Assembly (NCBI RefSeq): GCF_014648895.1
Contig: NZ_BMRZ01000003.1
Coordinates: 248,001 to 312,000 of the forward strand
DNA: 64,000 bases
Origin: Streptomyces tanashiensis
GTDB lineage: Bacteria; Actinomycetota; Actinomycetes; Streptomycetales; Streptomycetaceae
Reading direction: 5' to 3'
Shown piece by piece: positions 19,255 to 28,362 of this stretch (position 1 is the first letter of the stretch; each line of letters opens with the position of its first letter). Both the position numbers and the translations under genes were made by a program. The notes beneath the pieces were generated by a model. That model worked only from the letters and a program-made list of their open reading frames with translations, had not been told where the DNA came from and made no database searches.

Positions 19255-19352
19255 CACTTGCCGCGACTCGCCCCGTTTGCCTCGAACGCCCCAACGGTGA
19301 TCGAATGCGACTTCGTTGCACAATGAACGAGTCGCACGGGGGTGCGTGAAGA

Positions 19353-20246
19353 ATGTTCGATCGTCTCTTCGGGAAGCGAGCGCCGGGAGCCGGGCGCGGC
19401 GGTCCGCTCGCCGGGCTCGCCGTCCCGTCCTCGGCGGGCGTGCTCAGTTGCCGGGTGCTCGACCCCGTGCACGAACCCGTCCGGCAGGCCGAGTTCGTCG
19501 TCAGCGACGCGGTGGGCCGCAAGGTCCTGGGAGGCGAGACCGATCCGTACGGCACGGTCCTCGCGACCGTGCCGGCGGGGGAGTACCGGGTCGCCGTCAC
19601 CTCCGAGGGCTACACGCCGTACCACGGCAGCGCCGTCGTCGCCGAGGGCGAGCACCGGGGCCTCGGAGACGTCCTGCTGCAGGTCGCGCCCCAGCCCGAG
19701 CTCCCGGAGCCCGGCGACTGGGAGATCGACCCCCTGCACTCGCAGATCGGCTTCACGGCGCGCCACATCGGCCTCGCCCGGATCCACGGGCGGTTCAACA
19801 GCTTCGCGGGCGCGGTGCGGATCGCCGAGCGCATGGAGCACTCCGCGATGCACGTCGTCATCGACGCGGCCTCCATCGACACCGGGGTGCAGATGCGCGA
19901 CGACCATCTGCGCTCCGGCGACTTCCTCGATGTCGGCGCCTACCCGACGCTGGAGTTCTTCAGCGAGCGCTTCGTCCACCGCGGCGGCAGCCGCTGGGCC
20001 GTCACCGGGGCGCTCACCCTCCACGGGGTGAGCCGCACCGTGACCCTCGACACCCAGTACCTGGGCCTCGGGAACGGCCTGGAGGGCGAGACCCGGGGCG
20101 CCTGCCGGGCCACCACCGAGCTGCACCGGGAGGACTTCACCCTCACCTGGCAGACGCTGCTCGCGCGGGGGATCGCGGCTGTGGGGTCCAGCATCAGCAT
20201 CGATCTCGACATCCAGATCGTTCCCAAAGCGGGCGGGCGGTCCTGA
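19353..20246 (+). CDS. YceI family protein with N-terminal carboxypeptidase-regulatory-like domain
   Basis: 297 aa. Residues about 33-110 form a transthyretin-like beta-sandwich (LSCRVLDPVHEPVRQAEFVV, VPAGEYRVAVTSEGY). Residues about 115-292 are a YceI lipocalin-like domain (WEIDPLHSQIGFTARHIGL, MRDDHLRSGDFLDV, ALTLHGVSRTVTLD), which holds polyisoprenoids or other lipids. There is no signal peptide, whereas classic YceI is periplasmic. The fusion suggests a cytoplasmic or membrane-surface lipid-binding protein. Confidence 0.9.
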   Translation: MFDRLFGKRAPGAGRGGPLAGLAVPSSAGVLSCRVLDPVHEPVRQAEFVVSDAVGRKVLGGETDPYGTVLATVPAGEYRVAVTSEGYTPYHGSAVVAEGEHRGLGDVLLQVAPQPELPEPGDWEIDPLHSQIGFTARHIGLARIHGRFNSFAGAVRIAERMEHSAMHVVIDAASIDTGVQMRDDHLRSGDFLDVGAYPTLEFFSERFVHRGGSRWAVTGALTLHGVSRTVTLDTQYLGLGNGLEGETRGACRATTELHREDFTLTWQTLLARGIAAVGSSISIDLDIQIVPKAGGRS

Positions 20247-20255
20247 GGCCGGTTC

Positions 20256-20276
20256 CCGAGGACCTTCCGTCCTCGG
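20256..20276 (+). terminator. Hairpin after the YceI gene
   Basis: A perfect 8-bp stem CCGAGGAC/GTCCTCGG with a 5-nt loop, followed directly by a second small hairpin (GGCTGG/CCAGCC). It lies between convergent genes. Confidence 0.5.
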
Positions 20277-20301
20277 CTGGTTCCCAGCCGCATCCTGAGG
20301 C

Positions 20302-20544
20302 CTAGGGGGCTTCCAGCCAGCCTTCGTACTCGGCGGCCAGCGCGTCCAGTTCCTTCGGGTCGAGGCGGGCGTCGGGGTCCTCGACGACCACCAGCCACTG
20401 CGCGTCCTCGGCGTCGTCCTCGCCCGCCAGGGCATCCCGCACCAGCTGCGGTTCCTCGGCCAGGCCGAAACGGTCGGGGAGCTCTCCGGCGACCTCCTCG
20501 GCGGCGTCGCGGTCGGGGAGTACCAGTACGTGTCGTTCGCTCAC
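20302..20544 (-). CDS. Small acidic conserved protein, function unknown
   Basis: 80 aa, GTG start at 20544. It is acidic (LAGEDDAEDAQWLVVVEDPDA) and has two predicted strands and helices, but no catalytic motif. It is divergent from holA with 62 bp between starts and convergent with the YceI gene. I do not recognise a named family. Confidence 0.7.
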   Translation of the reverse strand: MSERHVLVLPDRDAAEEVAGELPDRFGLAEEPQLVRDALAGEDDAEDAQWLVVVEDPDARLDPKELDALAAEYEGWLEAP

Positions 20545-20606
20545 CCCGCCATTCTCGTCCCCTGCCCGGGCGTCGGTGTCAGTGGCCCGTGGGATGCTGG
20601 ATCGCG

Positions 20607-21596
20607 ATGGCCACCAGAAAGACTTCCCCCGACGACCTCCTCGGTCCCGTGACGCTCGCCGTGGGGCAGGAGGACCTGCTCCTCGACCGAGCCGTCCAGG
20701 AGGTGGTGGCGGCCGCCCGGGCCGCCGACGCCGACACGGACGTACGCGACCTGACCCCCGACCAGCTCCAGCCCGGGGCGCTGGCGGAGCTCACCAGCCC
20801 CTCGCTCTTCGCCGAGCGCAAGGTGCTGGTCGTGCGGAACGCGCAGGACCTCTCCGCCGACACGATCAAGGACGTCAAGGCGTACCTCGACGACCCGATC
20901 GAGGACATCTCGCTCGTCCTGCTCCACGCCGGCGGCGCCAAGGGCAAGGGGCTGCTCGACGCGGCGCGCAAGGCGGGGGCCCGGGAGGTCGCCTGCCCGA
21001 AGACGACGAAGCCGGCGGAGCGGCTGACGTTCGTGCGGCAGGAGTTCCGGACGCTGGGGCGGTCGGCCACGCCCGAGGCCTGCCAGGCGCTCGTGGACTC
21101 CATCGGCAGCGATCTGCGGGAGCTCGCGTCCGCGGTCTCCCAGCTCACGTCCGACGTGGACGGGACGATCGACGAGGCCGTCGTCGGGCGGTACTACACG
21201 GGCCGCGCCGAGGCCTCATCCTTCAACGTCGCCGACCGCGCCGTCGAGGGGCGGGCCGCCGAGGCCCTGGAGGCCCTGCGCTGGTCGCTCTCGACCGGGG
21301 TCGCGCCCGTGCTCATCACCAGCGCGCTGGCCCAGGGCGTACGGGCGATCGGCAAGCTGTCCTCGGCTCGGGGCGGCCGGCCGGCCGACCTCGCGCGGGA
21401 GCTGGGCATGCCGCCCTGGAAGATCGACCGCGTGCGCCAGCAGATGCGGGGCTGGACCCCGGACGGGGTGTCCCTGGCCCTGCGGGCGATCGCCGAGGCG
21501 GACGCGGGGGTGAAGGGCGGGGGCGACGACCCGGAGTACGCCCTGGAGAAGGCGGTGGTCGCGGTGGCGCGGGCGGCGAGGATGCGGCGGGCGTAG
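20607..21596 (+). CDS. holA: DNA polymerase III delta subunit
   Basis: 329 aa from ATG 20607 (GTG 20589 is in frame but yields an atypical N-terminus). HolA is the clamp-loader wrench that opens the beta clamp. The start PVTLAVGQEDLLLDRAVQEV, the mid region TSPSLFAERKVLVVRNAQDLS and the C-terminal collar part SFNVADRAVEGRAAEALEAL are typical of actinobacterial HolA. GATGCT lies 8 nt before the ATG, so a leaderless transcript is possible. Confidence 0.93.
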   Translation: MATRKTSPDDLLGPVTLAVGQEDLLLDRAVQEVVAAARAADADTDVRDLTPDQLQPGALAELTSPSLFAERKVLVVRNAQDLSADTIKDVKAYLDDPIEDISLVLLHAGGAKGKGLLDAARKAGAREVACPKTTKPAERLTFVRQEFRTLGRSATPEACQALVDSIGSDLRELASAVSQLTSDVDGTIDEAVVGRYYTGRAEASSFNVADRAVEGRAAEALEALRWSLSTGVAPVLITSALAQGVRAIGKLSSARGGRPADLARELGMPPWKIDRVRQQMRGWTPDGVSLALRAIAEADAGVKGGGDDPEYALEKAVVAVARAARMRRA

Positions 21597-22360
21597 TCGG
21601 CGGGGCCGGTCGGGCGTGGGCCTGGCCGGAGGGCCTGGTCGGAGGGCCGTGCGGGTTGCCGTGCGGCGCGGGTGGGTCGTGGCTGGTGGTTCGAGCGGTG
21701 GATCCCCCACCCCACCCCTTCCCGAAACCCTGCCGGGGGCTGGTGGGGGCTGAGGCGTGCTCCTCCCCGGGGGCGGGCTCCACCCCCGGACCCCCACAGC
21801 GACCCGGCGGCTTCGTACCGGGCCGTTTCCTGGCGGAGGCCGGCACCCCCGGGCCCCTGCAGCGGCCCGGCCGTTTCGTGCCGGTCGTTCGGGGTGGGCC
21901 GTTTCCTGACGGAGGTCAGCACCCCCGAGCCTCCACAGCGACCCGGCGACTTCGTGCCGGTGGTTCGGGGCGGGCCGTTCCCTGGCAGAGGCGGGCGCTT
22001 CCGCGCCCCTGCGGCGGTCCGGCAGCTTCGCGCCGGGGTCGGCACCCCGCAGCATGGCGGCAGCTCCGCGTCGGTCCACCCGGGCGGGCTGTGGGTGGGG
22101 GTCGCAATATGCCCCCGCAGCGCGGCGGCAGCCTCCCGCCCGCCCGGGCTGTGCGTGGGGGCGTACTTTGCCCCCGTAGTCGGGCGCTTCCGTCGCCCTC
22201 GCTCGGCCGCGGTCGGGGTCGTACTTTGCCCCCGCAGTCGGGCGGCAGCCTCGTGGCGGGGTGTTCGGGGAGGTCTTGGCTTCGTCGCCGTCGGCCCGTG
22301 GCAGTTGCGCGACGGTCGGTTCGGGGGGCCGGGGCCTCGGGCTTCGTCGCGTGGATGCGG
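21597..22360. repeat. Repeat-filled non-coding gap between holA and rpsT
   Basis: No credible gene is seen. From about 21790 a unit containing CAGCGACCCGGCGRCTTCGT recurs near 21797, 21860, 21936 and 22010, at 63-76 bp intervals. From 22090 a different 58-60 bp unit recurs three times; each copy carries a small GC hairpin with an AT-containing loop followed by GCCCCC. Near 21712 the stretch CCACCCCACCCCTTCCCGAA resembles one at 40469. The gap looks like decayed, amplified intergenic repeat. Confidence 0.6.
22102..22252 (+). repeat. Three tandem 58-60 bp units with small hairpins
   Basis: Core sequences GGTCGCAATATGCCCCC (about 22110), GGCGTACTTTGCCCCC (about 22170) and GTCGTACTTTGCCCCC (about 22228) sit in units of 60 and 58 bp that also share CAGTCGGGCGGCAGCC. 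In the middle unit GGGGGC pairs with GCCCCC around GTACTTT. Loop and stem are both conserved, which suggests that structure is retained. Confidence 0.6.
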
Positions 22361-22405
22361 CGAAGGCCCCGCTGCCCCCTGGGGAAGGGGGTGGCGGGGC
22401 CTTCG
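22361..22405 (-). terminator. Terminator downstream of rpsT
   Basis: A perfect 12-bp stem (22361-22372 with 22394-22405) with additional pairing inside (CCCCCT/AGGGGG). It lies 120 nt past the rpsT stop and is symmetric, so it also separates the repeat region. Confidence 0.65.
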
Positions 22406-22524
22406 GCGTTGGAGATGGTGGGCTCACGCCCGCGTGGCGAACGCGTCCGTGCGTGAGTCCGGGTGGCCGGGCGGGAGCGGGAGAGAGGGCCCGCTGGGTC
22501 CCGTACGGCCGATCACATCAGAGC

Positions 22525-22791
22525 TCAGCCCTGGAGGGAGGCAACCTTGGTGGCCAGCGCCGACTTCTTGTTGGCGGCGGCGTTCTTGTGGATGACACCC
22601 TTCGAGACAGCCTTGTCGAGCTGACGCGAGGCGGCGCGAGTGGCAACGGTGGCCTTCTCGAGGTCGCCGGCGGCGACAGCCTCACGGGCCTTGCGGATCG
22701 CGGTCTTGAGCGAGGACTTGACGGCCTTGTTGCGCAGGCGCGCCTTCTCGTTCGTCTTGTTCCGCTTGATCTGGGACTTGATGTTCGCCAC
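22525..22791 (-). CDS. rpsT: 30S ribosomal protein S20
   Basis: 88 aa from GTG 22791. The whole S20 sequence is present: [20 protein letters not shown] at the N-terminus and [17 protein letters not shown] at the C-terminus. S20 is a primary 16S rRNA binder in the small subunit. The open frame continues upstream, but the conserved start is the GTG. It is divergent from lepA with a 184-bp gap. Confidence 0.98.
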   Translation of the reverse strand: MANIKSQIKRNKTNEKARLRNKAVKSSLKTAIRKAREAVAAGDLEKATVATRAASRQLDKAVSKGVIHKNAAANKKSALATKVASLQG

Positions 22792-22975
22792 GAAAAGAGC
22801 CTTTACAGGTTCGATGTTCCTTCTGGATGCGCCCGCAGCTGAGAGGGCATGCGAGACACAGCTGTCCACAGTATCAGCCACCCTCGGGCCCGCCCAAACC
22901 GGGCGCAGGGCGGCGGGCATGGGACCATGGTGTCTACGTATCCGTTCTGAACATCGCCCGAGACGAGATCCCTGC

Positions 22976-24841
22976 GTGCCCGCGACTCCTACCAACGTGC
23001 CCGAGCCGAGCCGTACCGACCCGGCTCTGATCCGCAACTTCTGCATCATCGCGCACATCGACCACGGCAAGTCCACGCTTGCCGACCGGATGCTTCAGCT
23101 CACCGGTGTGGTCGACCAGCGGCAGATGCGTGCTCAGTACCTCGACCGGATGGACATCGAGCGGGAGCGCGGCATCACGATCAAGTCCCAGGCGGTCCGG
23201 CTGCCGTGGGCGCCGACCGAGGGGCCGGCTCAGGGCAGTACGCACATCCTGAACATGATCGACACTCCGGGGCACGTCGACTTCACCTATGAGGTCTCGC
23301 GGTCCCTCGCGGCGTGCGAGGGCACGATCCTGCTCGTCGACGCGGCCCAGGGCATCGAGGCGCAGACCCTCGCGAACCTGTACCTGGCGATGGAGAACGA
23401 CCTCACGATCGTTCCCGTCCTCAACAAGATCGACCTGCCGGCCGCCCAGCCGGAGAAGTTCTCCGAGGAGCTCGCCAACCTCATCGGCTGCCAGCCGGAG
23501 GACGTCCTCAAGGTCTCCGCGAAGACCGGCATGGGTGTCGAGGCGCTGCTCGACCGCGTCGTGCGGGACGTCCCGGCCCCGGTCGGTGTCGCCGACGCCC
23601 CGGCCCGCGCGATGATCTTCGACTCCGTGTACGACTCGTACCGGGGCGTCGTGACGTACGTCCGTGTCGTCGACGGGCAGCTCAACAAGCGTGAGCGCAT
23701 CCGGATGATGTCGACCGGCGCCACCCACGAGCTGCTGGAGATCGGCGTCTCGTCCCCCGAGATGACCTCCTCGGACGGTCTCGGCGTCGGCGAGGTCGGC
23801 TACATCATCACCGGTGTGAAGGACGTCCGGCAGTCCAAGGTCGGTGACACGATCACCTCCCTGCACCAGGGCGCCACCGAGCCGCTCGGCGGCTACAAGG
23901 ACCCGAAGCCGATGGTCTTCTCGGGCCTCTACCCGCTGGACGGCTCGGAGTACCCGGACCTCCGCGAGGCCCTCGACAAGCTGCAGCTCAACGACGCCGC
24001 GCTGGTCTACGAGCCGGAGACCTCGGCCGCGCTCGGCTTCGGCTTCCGCGTCGGTTTCCTCGGTCTGCTCCACCTCGACGTGATCCGTGAGCGGCTGGAG
24101 CGCGAGTTCGGGCTCGACCTGATCGCCACCGCGCCGAACGTGGTCTACCGCGTGGTCATGGAGGACGGCAGCGAGCACACCGTCACCAACCCGAGCGAGT
24201 TCCCCGAGGGCAAGATCAGCGACGTGTACGAGCCCGTCGTGCGCGCCACGATCCTCGCCCCGAGCGAGTTCATCGGCGCGATCATGGAGCTCTGCCAGAC
24301 CCGTCGCGGCACGCTGATCGGCATGGACTACCTCTCCGAGGACCGGGTCGAGATCCGCTACACCCTGCCCCTGGCCGAGATCGTCTTCGACTTCTTCGAC
24401 CAGCTGAAGTCCAAGACCCGCGGTTACGCCTCCCTCGACTACGAGCCCACCGGCGAGCAGGCCTCCAGCCTGGTCAAGGTCGACATCCTGCTGCACGGCG
24501 ACAAGGTGGACGCCTTCTCCGCCGTCACCCACAAGGACGCCGCGTACGCCTACGGTGTCCGGCTCGTCGCCAAGCTGCGCGAGCTCATCCCGCGGCAGGC
24601 CTTCGAGGTGCCGATCCAGGCCGCCATCGGCTCCCGGGTCATCGCCCGTGAGACCATCCGCGCCATCCGGAAGGACGTCCTCGCCAAGTGCTACGGCGGT
24701 GACATCTCCCGTAAGCGGAAGCTGCTGGAGAAGCAGAAGGAAGGCAAGAAGCGCATGAAGATGGTCGGCTCGGTGGAGGTGCCCCAGGAGGCCTTCATCG
24801 CCGTGCTGTCGAGCGACGAGTCCGCCGGCAAGAAGAAGTAG
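22976..24841 (+). CDS. lepA: Elongation factor 4 (LepA), back-translocating GTPase
   Basis: 621 aa from GTG 22976, upstream of the G domain. G1 reads [15 protein letters not shown]3 DTPGHVDF and G4 NKIDLPAA. The LepA-specific C-terminus is complete ([40 protein letters not shown]). LepA acts on ribosomes under stress or during initiation. It is divergent from rpsT, as in many actinobacteria. Confidence 0.98.
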   Translation: MPATPTNVPEPSRTDPALIRNFCIIAHIDHGKSTLADRMLQLTGVVDQRQMRAQYLDRMDIERERGITIKSQAVRLPWAPTEGPAQGSTHILNMIDTPGHVDFTYEVSRSLAACEGTILLVDAAQGIEAQTLANLYLAMENDLTIVPVLNKIDLPAAQPEKFSEELANLIGCQPEDVLKVSAKTGMGVEALLDRVVRDVPAPVGVADAPARAMIFDSVYDSYRGVVTYVRVVDGQLNKRERIRMMSTGATHELLEIGVSSPEMTSSDGLGVGEVGYIITGVKDVRQSKVGDTITSLHQGATEPLGGYKDPKPMVFSGLYPLDGSEYPDLREALDKLQLNDAALVYEPETSAALGFGFRVGFLGLLHLDVIRERLEREFGLDLIATAPNVVYRVVMEDGSEHTVTNPSEFPEGKISDVYEPVVRATILAPSEFIGAIMELCQTRRGTLIGMDYLSEDRVEIRYTLPLAEIVFDFFDQLKSKTRGYASLDYEPTGEQASSLVKVDILLHGDKVDAFSAVTHKDAAYAYGVRLVAKLRELIPRQAFEVPIQAAIGSRVIARETIRAIRKDVLAKCYGGDISRKRKLLEKQKEGKKRMKMVGSVEVPQEAFIAVLSSDESAGKKK

Positions 24842-24875
24842 CACGACGGGCGGGAATAGCTGCCCTGTGCAACCA

Positions 24876-24908
24876 ACGGGTCCACGTGCCGGGTGCGCGT
24901 GGGCCCGT
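24876..24908 (+). terminator. Terminator after lepA
   Basis: An 11-bp stem (24876-24886 with 24898-24908, one G-U pair) around an 11-nt loop, followed by TCGTTAT. Confidence 0.6.
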
Positions 24909-24981
24909 TCGTTATGAAGCGAGGCCCTGCAAGGCCTTACGCGCCGGTCCTCGGCGCCTTACTCTGATCCCGGCTCGAAGG

Positions 24982-24995
24982 TTACTCGCCAGTTA
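24982..24995 (+). promoter_or_regulatory. Candidate operator before the acyl-CoA synthetase gene
   Basis: TTACTCGCCAGTTA is a near-dyad (TTACT/AGTTA, 4 of 5 arm positions) 44 nt before the start codon, followed by a partial direct repeat GTTAC. It resembles TetR-type operators of fatty-acid regulators in form only. Confidence 0.3.
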
Positions 24996-25038
24996 GTTAC
25001 GAACCACCAGAAGGCACCGCCGCCGCCCGGAGGACGTC

Positions 25039-26916
25039 GTGAGCGACACACAGACCCAGATCGAGAACCGCCCGCCCTCCGTGGCGTCGCTCTTCCTTGA
25101 GCGTGTCGGGCGGACCCCGGATGCGGAGGCCTACCGCTACCCGGTACCCGCCGCCTCCGGCACCGGACCGGACGACTGGAAGTCGCTCAGTTGGGGGCAG
25201 GCCGCCGAGCGGGTCTACGCGATCGCCGCCGGCCTCGTCGACCTGGGCGTGGCCTCCGAGGAGCGGGTCGCCCTCGCCTCCTCCACCCGGGTCGAGTGGA
25301 TCCTCGCCGACCTCGGCGTGATGTGCGCCGGCGCCGCGACCACCACGATCTACCCGCAGACCAACGCCGAGGAGTCGGCGTTCATCCTCTCCGACTCCGA
25401 GTCGAAGGTCCTCATCGCCGAGGACGCGGCCCAGCTGGCCAAGGCCGTCGAGCGCCGTGCCGATCTGCCCCACCTCCGTCACGTGGTCGTCGTCGACGCC
25501 ACCGGCGTGGAGAGCGACGGCGAGTTCGTCCTCTCCCTCGCCGAGCTGGAGGCGCGCGGCAAGGCGTACCTGGAGGAGCACCCCGAGGCGGTGAAGGAGC
25601 GGGTCGCCGCGATCACCTCCACGCAGCTCGCCACCCTCATCTACACCTCGGGCACCACCGGCCGCCCCAAGGGCGTCCGCCTCCCGCACGACAACTGGTC
25701 GTACATGGCCAAGGCCATCGCCGCGACCGGCCTCGTCACCCAGGAGGACGTCCAGTACCTCTGGCTGCCGCTCGCGCACGTCTTCGGCAAGGTCCTCACC
25801 TCGGGCCAGATCGAGGTCGGCCACGTCACCGCCGTCGACGGCCGCGTCGACAAGATCATCGAGAACCTGCCGGTGGTCCAGCCCACCTACATGGCGGCCG
25901 TGCCCCGCATCTTCGAGAAGGTCTACAACGGGGTCGCCGCCAAGGCCCGCGCCGGCGGCGGCGCCAAGTACAAGATCTTCCAGTGGGCGGCCGGCATCGC
26001 CCGCGAGTACGCCAAGGCCACCCAGGACAACTTCCGCCGCACCGGCACGGCCTCCGCGCCCTTCGGCCTCTCGGCGAAGCACAAGGTCGCCGACGCCCTC
26101 GTCTACGGCAAGATCCGCGAGGCCTTCGGCGGCAACCTGCGCGCCTGCATCTCCGGCTCGGCCGCCCTCGCCCCCGAGATCGGCTACTTCTTCGCCGGAG
26201 CCGGCATCCACATCCTGGAGGGGTACGGCCTCACGGAGTCCTCCGCCGCCTCCTTCGTCAACCCGGGCGAGGCCTACCGCACCGGCACCGTCGGCAAGCC
26301 GCTCCCCGGCACCGAGGTCCGGATCGCCGACGACGGCGAGATCCTGCTGCGCGGCCCCGGCATCATGGAGGGCTACCACGGCCTGCCGGAGAAGACCTCC
26401 GAGGTCCTGGAGTCCGACGGCTGGTTCCACACCGGCGACATCGGCGAGCTGTCCGCCGACGGCTACCTCCGGATCACCGACCGGAAGAAGGACCTGATCA
26501 AGACGTCCGGCGGCAAGTACATCGCGCCGGCCGAGGTCGAGGGCCAGTTCAAGGCCGTCTGCCCGTTCGTCTCGAACATCCTCGTCCACGGCGCCGACCG
26601 GAACTTCTGCACCGCGCTCATCGCCCTCGACGAGCCCTCCCTCCTCGGCTGGGCCGCCGAGCACGAGCTGGGCGGCAAGTCGTACGCCGAGGTCGTCGCC
26701 GACCCGCGGACCCAGAAGCTGATCCAGGGCTACGTCGACCGCCTCAACGAGGGCCTCCAGCGCTGGCAGACGATCAAGAAGTTCCGCCTGCTGCCGCGCG
26801 ACCTCGACATCGAGCACGGCGAGCTCACCCCGTCCCTGAAGCTGAAGCGGCCGGTCGTCGAGCGGGAGTACAAGGACCTCATCGAGGAGATGTACGCGGG
26901 CTCGCGCGAGTCCTGA
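25039..26916 (+). CDS. Long-chain fatty-acid-CoA ligase (AMP-dependent synthetase)
   Basis: 625 aa, GTG start after cggagga. The adenylation P-loop YTSGTTGRPKGVRLPH is at about 203-218, the YGLTESS motif at about 396 and a final catalytic Lys region at LTPSLKLKRP. Length and the ITDRKKDLIKTSGGKYIAP linker match the eukaryote-like FAA/FadD15 type. It activates long-chain fatty acids to acyl-CoA for degradation or lipid synthesis. It is monocistronic between lepA and hemW. Confidence 0.93.
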   Translation: MSDTQTQIENRPPSVASLFLERVGRTPDAEAYRYPVPAASGTGPDDWKSLSWGQAAERVYAIAAGLVDLGVASEERVALASSTRVEWILADLGVMCAGAATTTIYPQTNAEESAFILSDSESKVLIAEDAAQLAKAVERRADLPHLRHVVVVDATGVESDGEFVLSLAELEARGKAYLEEHPEAVKERVAAITSTQLATLIYTSGTTGRPKGVRLPHDNWSYMAKAIAATGLVTQEDVQYLWLPLAHVFGKVLTSGQIEVGHVTAVDGRVDKIIENLPVVQPTYMAAVPRIFEKVYNGVAAKARAGGGAKYKIFQWAAGIAREYAKATQDNFRRTGTASAPFGLSAKHKVADALVYGKIREAFGGNLRACISGSAALAPEIGYFFAGAGIHILEGYGLTESSAASFVNPGEAYRTGTVGKPLPGTEVRIADDGEILLRGPGIMEGYHGLPEKTSEVLESDGWFHTGDIGELSADGYLRITDRKKDLIKTSGGKYIAPAEVEGQFKAVCPFVSNILVHGADRNFCTALIALDEPSLLGWAAEHELGGKSYAEVVADPRTQKLIQGYVDRLNEGLQRWQTIKKFRLLPRDLDIEHGELTPSLKLKRPVVEREYKDLIEEMYAGSRES

Positions 26917-26939
26917 TCAGGGGCGCGGAACCTTCCCTC

Positions 26940-26994
26940 GGGCAGTACGGGACCGCAGTACGGGACAATGGGGCTCATGCCTTCCGTACTGCCC
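26940..26994 (+). promoter_or_regulatory. hemW start region: -10 box and inverted repeat around the start codon
   Basis: GACAAT at 26964-26969 lies 7 nt before ATG 26977, which suggests a leaderless transcript. GCAGTACGGGAC occurs twice in tandem (26942 and 26955). CCGTACTGCCC at 26984-26994, inside the coding region, is the exact reverse complement of GGGCAGTACGG at 26940-26950. A protein-binding dyad or cruciform across the start is possible; if transcription starts upstream of the repeats, an RNA hairpin could hide the start codon. Confidence 0.5.
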
Positions 26995-28209
26995 GATGGT
27001 GAGACCGTTCCCGACGACGGGGCGCTGCCCCCGCGCGCCCTCGAAGGGGCCGGGGAGCGGCCGCTCGGGTTCTACCTGCACGTGCCGTACTGCGCGACGC
27101 GCTGCGGCTACTGCGACTTCAACACGTACACCGCGAGTGAGCTGCGCGGTACGGGCGGTGTGCTCGCCTCCCGCGACAACTACGCCGAGCAGGTCGTCGA
27201 GGAGATCCGGCTCGCCCGGAAGGTCCTCGGGGACGACCCGCGGCCCGTGCGGACCGTCTTCGTCGGCGGCGGCACGCCGACCCTGCTCGCCGCCGGCGAC
27301 CTCGTGCGGATGCTGGGGGCGATCCGGGACGAGTTCGGGCTCGCCGACGACGCCGAGGTGACGACGGAGGCCAACCCGGACTCCGTCGGCCCGGCCTACC
27401 TCGCCGAGCTGCGGGAGGGCGGCTTCAACCGGATCTCCTTCGGGATGCAGAGCGCCAGGCAGCACGTCCTGAAGATCCTCGACCGGACCCATACCCCCGG
27501 GCGCCCCGAGGCGTGCGTCGGCGAGGCGCGGGCCGCCGGGTTCGAGCACGTCAACCTCGACCTCATCTACGGCACGCCCGGCGAGTCCGACGACGACTGG
27601 CGGGCCTCGCTGGAGGCGGCGATCGGCGCCGGGCCGGACCATGTGAGCGCCTATGCCCTGATCGTCGAGGAGGGGACGCAGCTGGCGCGGCGCATCCGGC
27701 GCGGCGAGGTCCCCATGACCGACGACGACGTGCACGCCGACCGCTACCTGATCGCGGACTCCGTCCTCGCCGAGGCGGGGTTCGACTGGTACGAGGTGTC
27801 CAACTGGGCCACCACCGAGGCCGGGCGCTGCCTCCACAACGAGCTGTACTGGCGCGGTGCGGACTGGTGGGGCGCGGGCCCCGGGGCGCACTCGCACGTG
27901 GGCGGCGTCCGGTGGTGGAACGTGAAGCATCCCGGCGCGTACGCCGCCGCGCTCGCCGCGGGGAAGTCGCCGGGGGCCGGGCGGGAGATCCTCGCGGAGG
28001 AGGACCGCCGGGTCGAGCGGATCCTCCTGGAGCTGCGGCTCCGCGAGGGCGTCGAGCTGTCGATCCTCAAGCCCGCGGGGCTCGCCGCCTCGCGCAGGGC
28101 GCTGGGGGACGGGCTGCTGGACCCCTCGTCGTACGAGGCGGGGCGTGCGGTCCTGACCCTGCGGGGCCGGCTGCTCGCGGACGCCGTGGTGCGGGACCTG
28201 GTCGACTGA
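26977..28209 (+). CDS. hemW: Heme chaperone HemW (radical SAM, HemN-like)
   Basis: 410 aa from ATG 26977 (ATG 26968 overlaps the candidate -10 box and is less likely). The radical-SAM cluster motif is CATRCGYCDF (CxxxCxxC) near residue 35, with GGGTPT downstream. HemN-type NRISFGMQS and a C-terminal HemN domain follow. It lacks the extra Cys of true HemN and fits HemW, a heme-binding chaperone. It precedes the hrcA-dnaJ region, as in many actinobacteria and bacilli. Confidence 0.93.
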   Translation: MPSVLPDGETVPDDGALPPRALEGAGERPLGFYLHVPYCATRCGYCDFNTYTASELRGTGGVLASRDNYAEQVVEEIRLARKVLGDDPRPVRTVFVGGGTPTLLAAGDLVRMLGAIRDEFGLADDAEVTTEANPDSVGPAYLAELREGGFNRISFGMQSARQHVLKILDRTHTPGRPEACVGEARAAGFEHVNLDLIYGTPGESDDDWRASLEAAIGAGPDHVSAYALIVEEGTQLARRIRRGEVPMTDDDVHADRYLIADSVLAEAGFDWYEVSNWATTEAGRCLHNELYWRGADWWGAGPGAHSHVGGVRWWNVKHPGAYAAALAAGKSPGAGREILAEEDRRVERILLELRLREGVELSILKPAGLAASRRALGDGLLDPSSYEAGRAVLTLRGRLLADAVVRDLVD

Positions 28210-28362
28210 GGCGATCCCCTCCGGACGCCTCGCGACGGCGCGGTACTCCGGTCCTCCGTGTCGCGCGTACAACCCCGGGGCACCCTCGCCGGTCATGAAG
28301 GTGTCACCACGGGGCGAGGGGCCGTTCCTCGCGCCGACATGATCTGTTCCGGGGGGAACCAC

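Noticed and set aside
21576..22456. Open frames of up to 300 codons through the repeat region between holA and rpsT
   Set aside because: They are low-complexity Arg/Gly/Pro/Ala sequence without family motifs, and the DNA is built of repeats; treated as non-coding.
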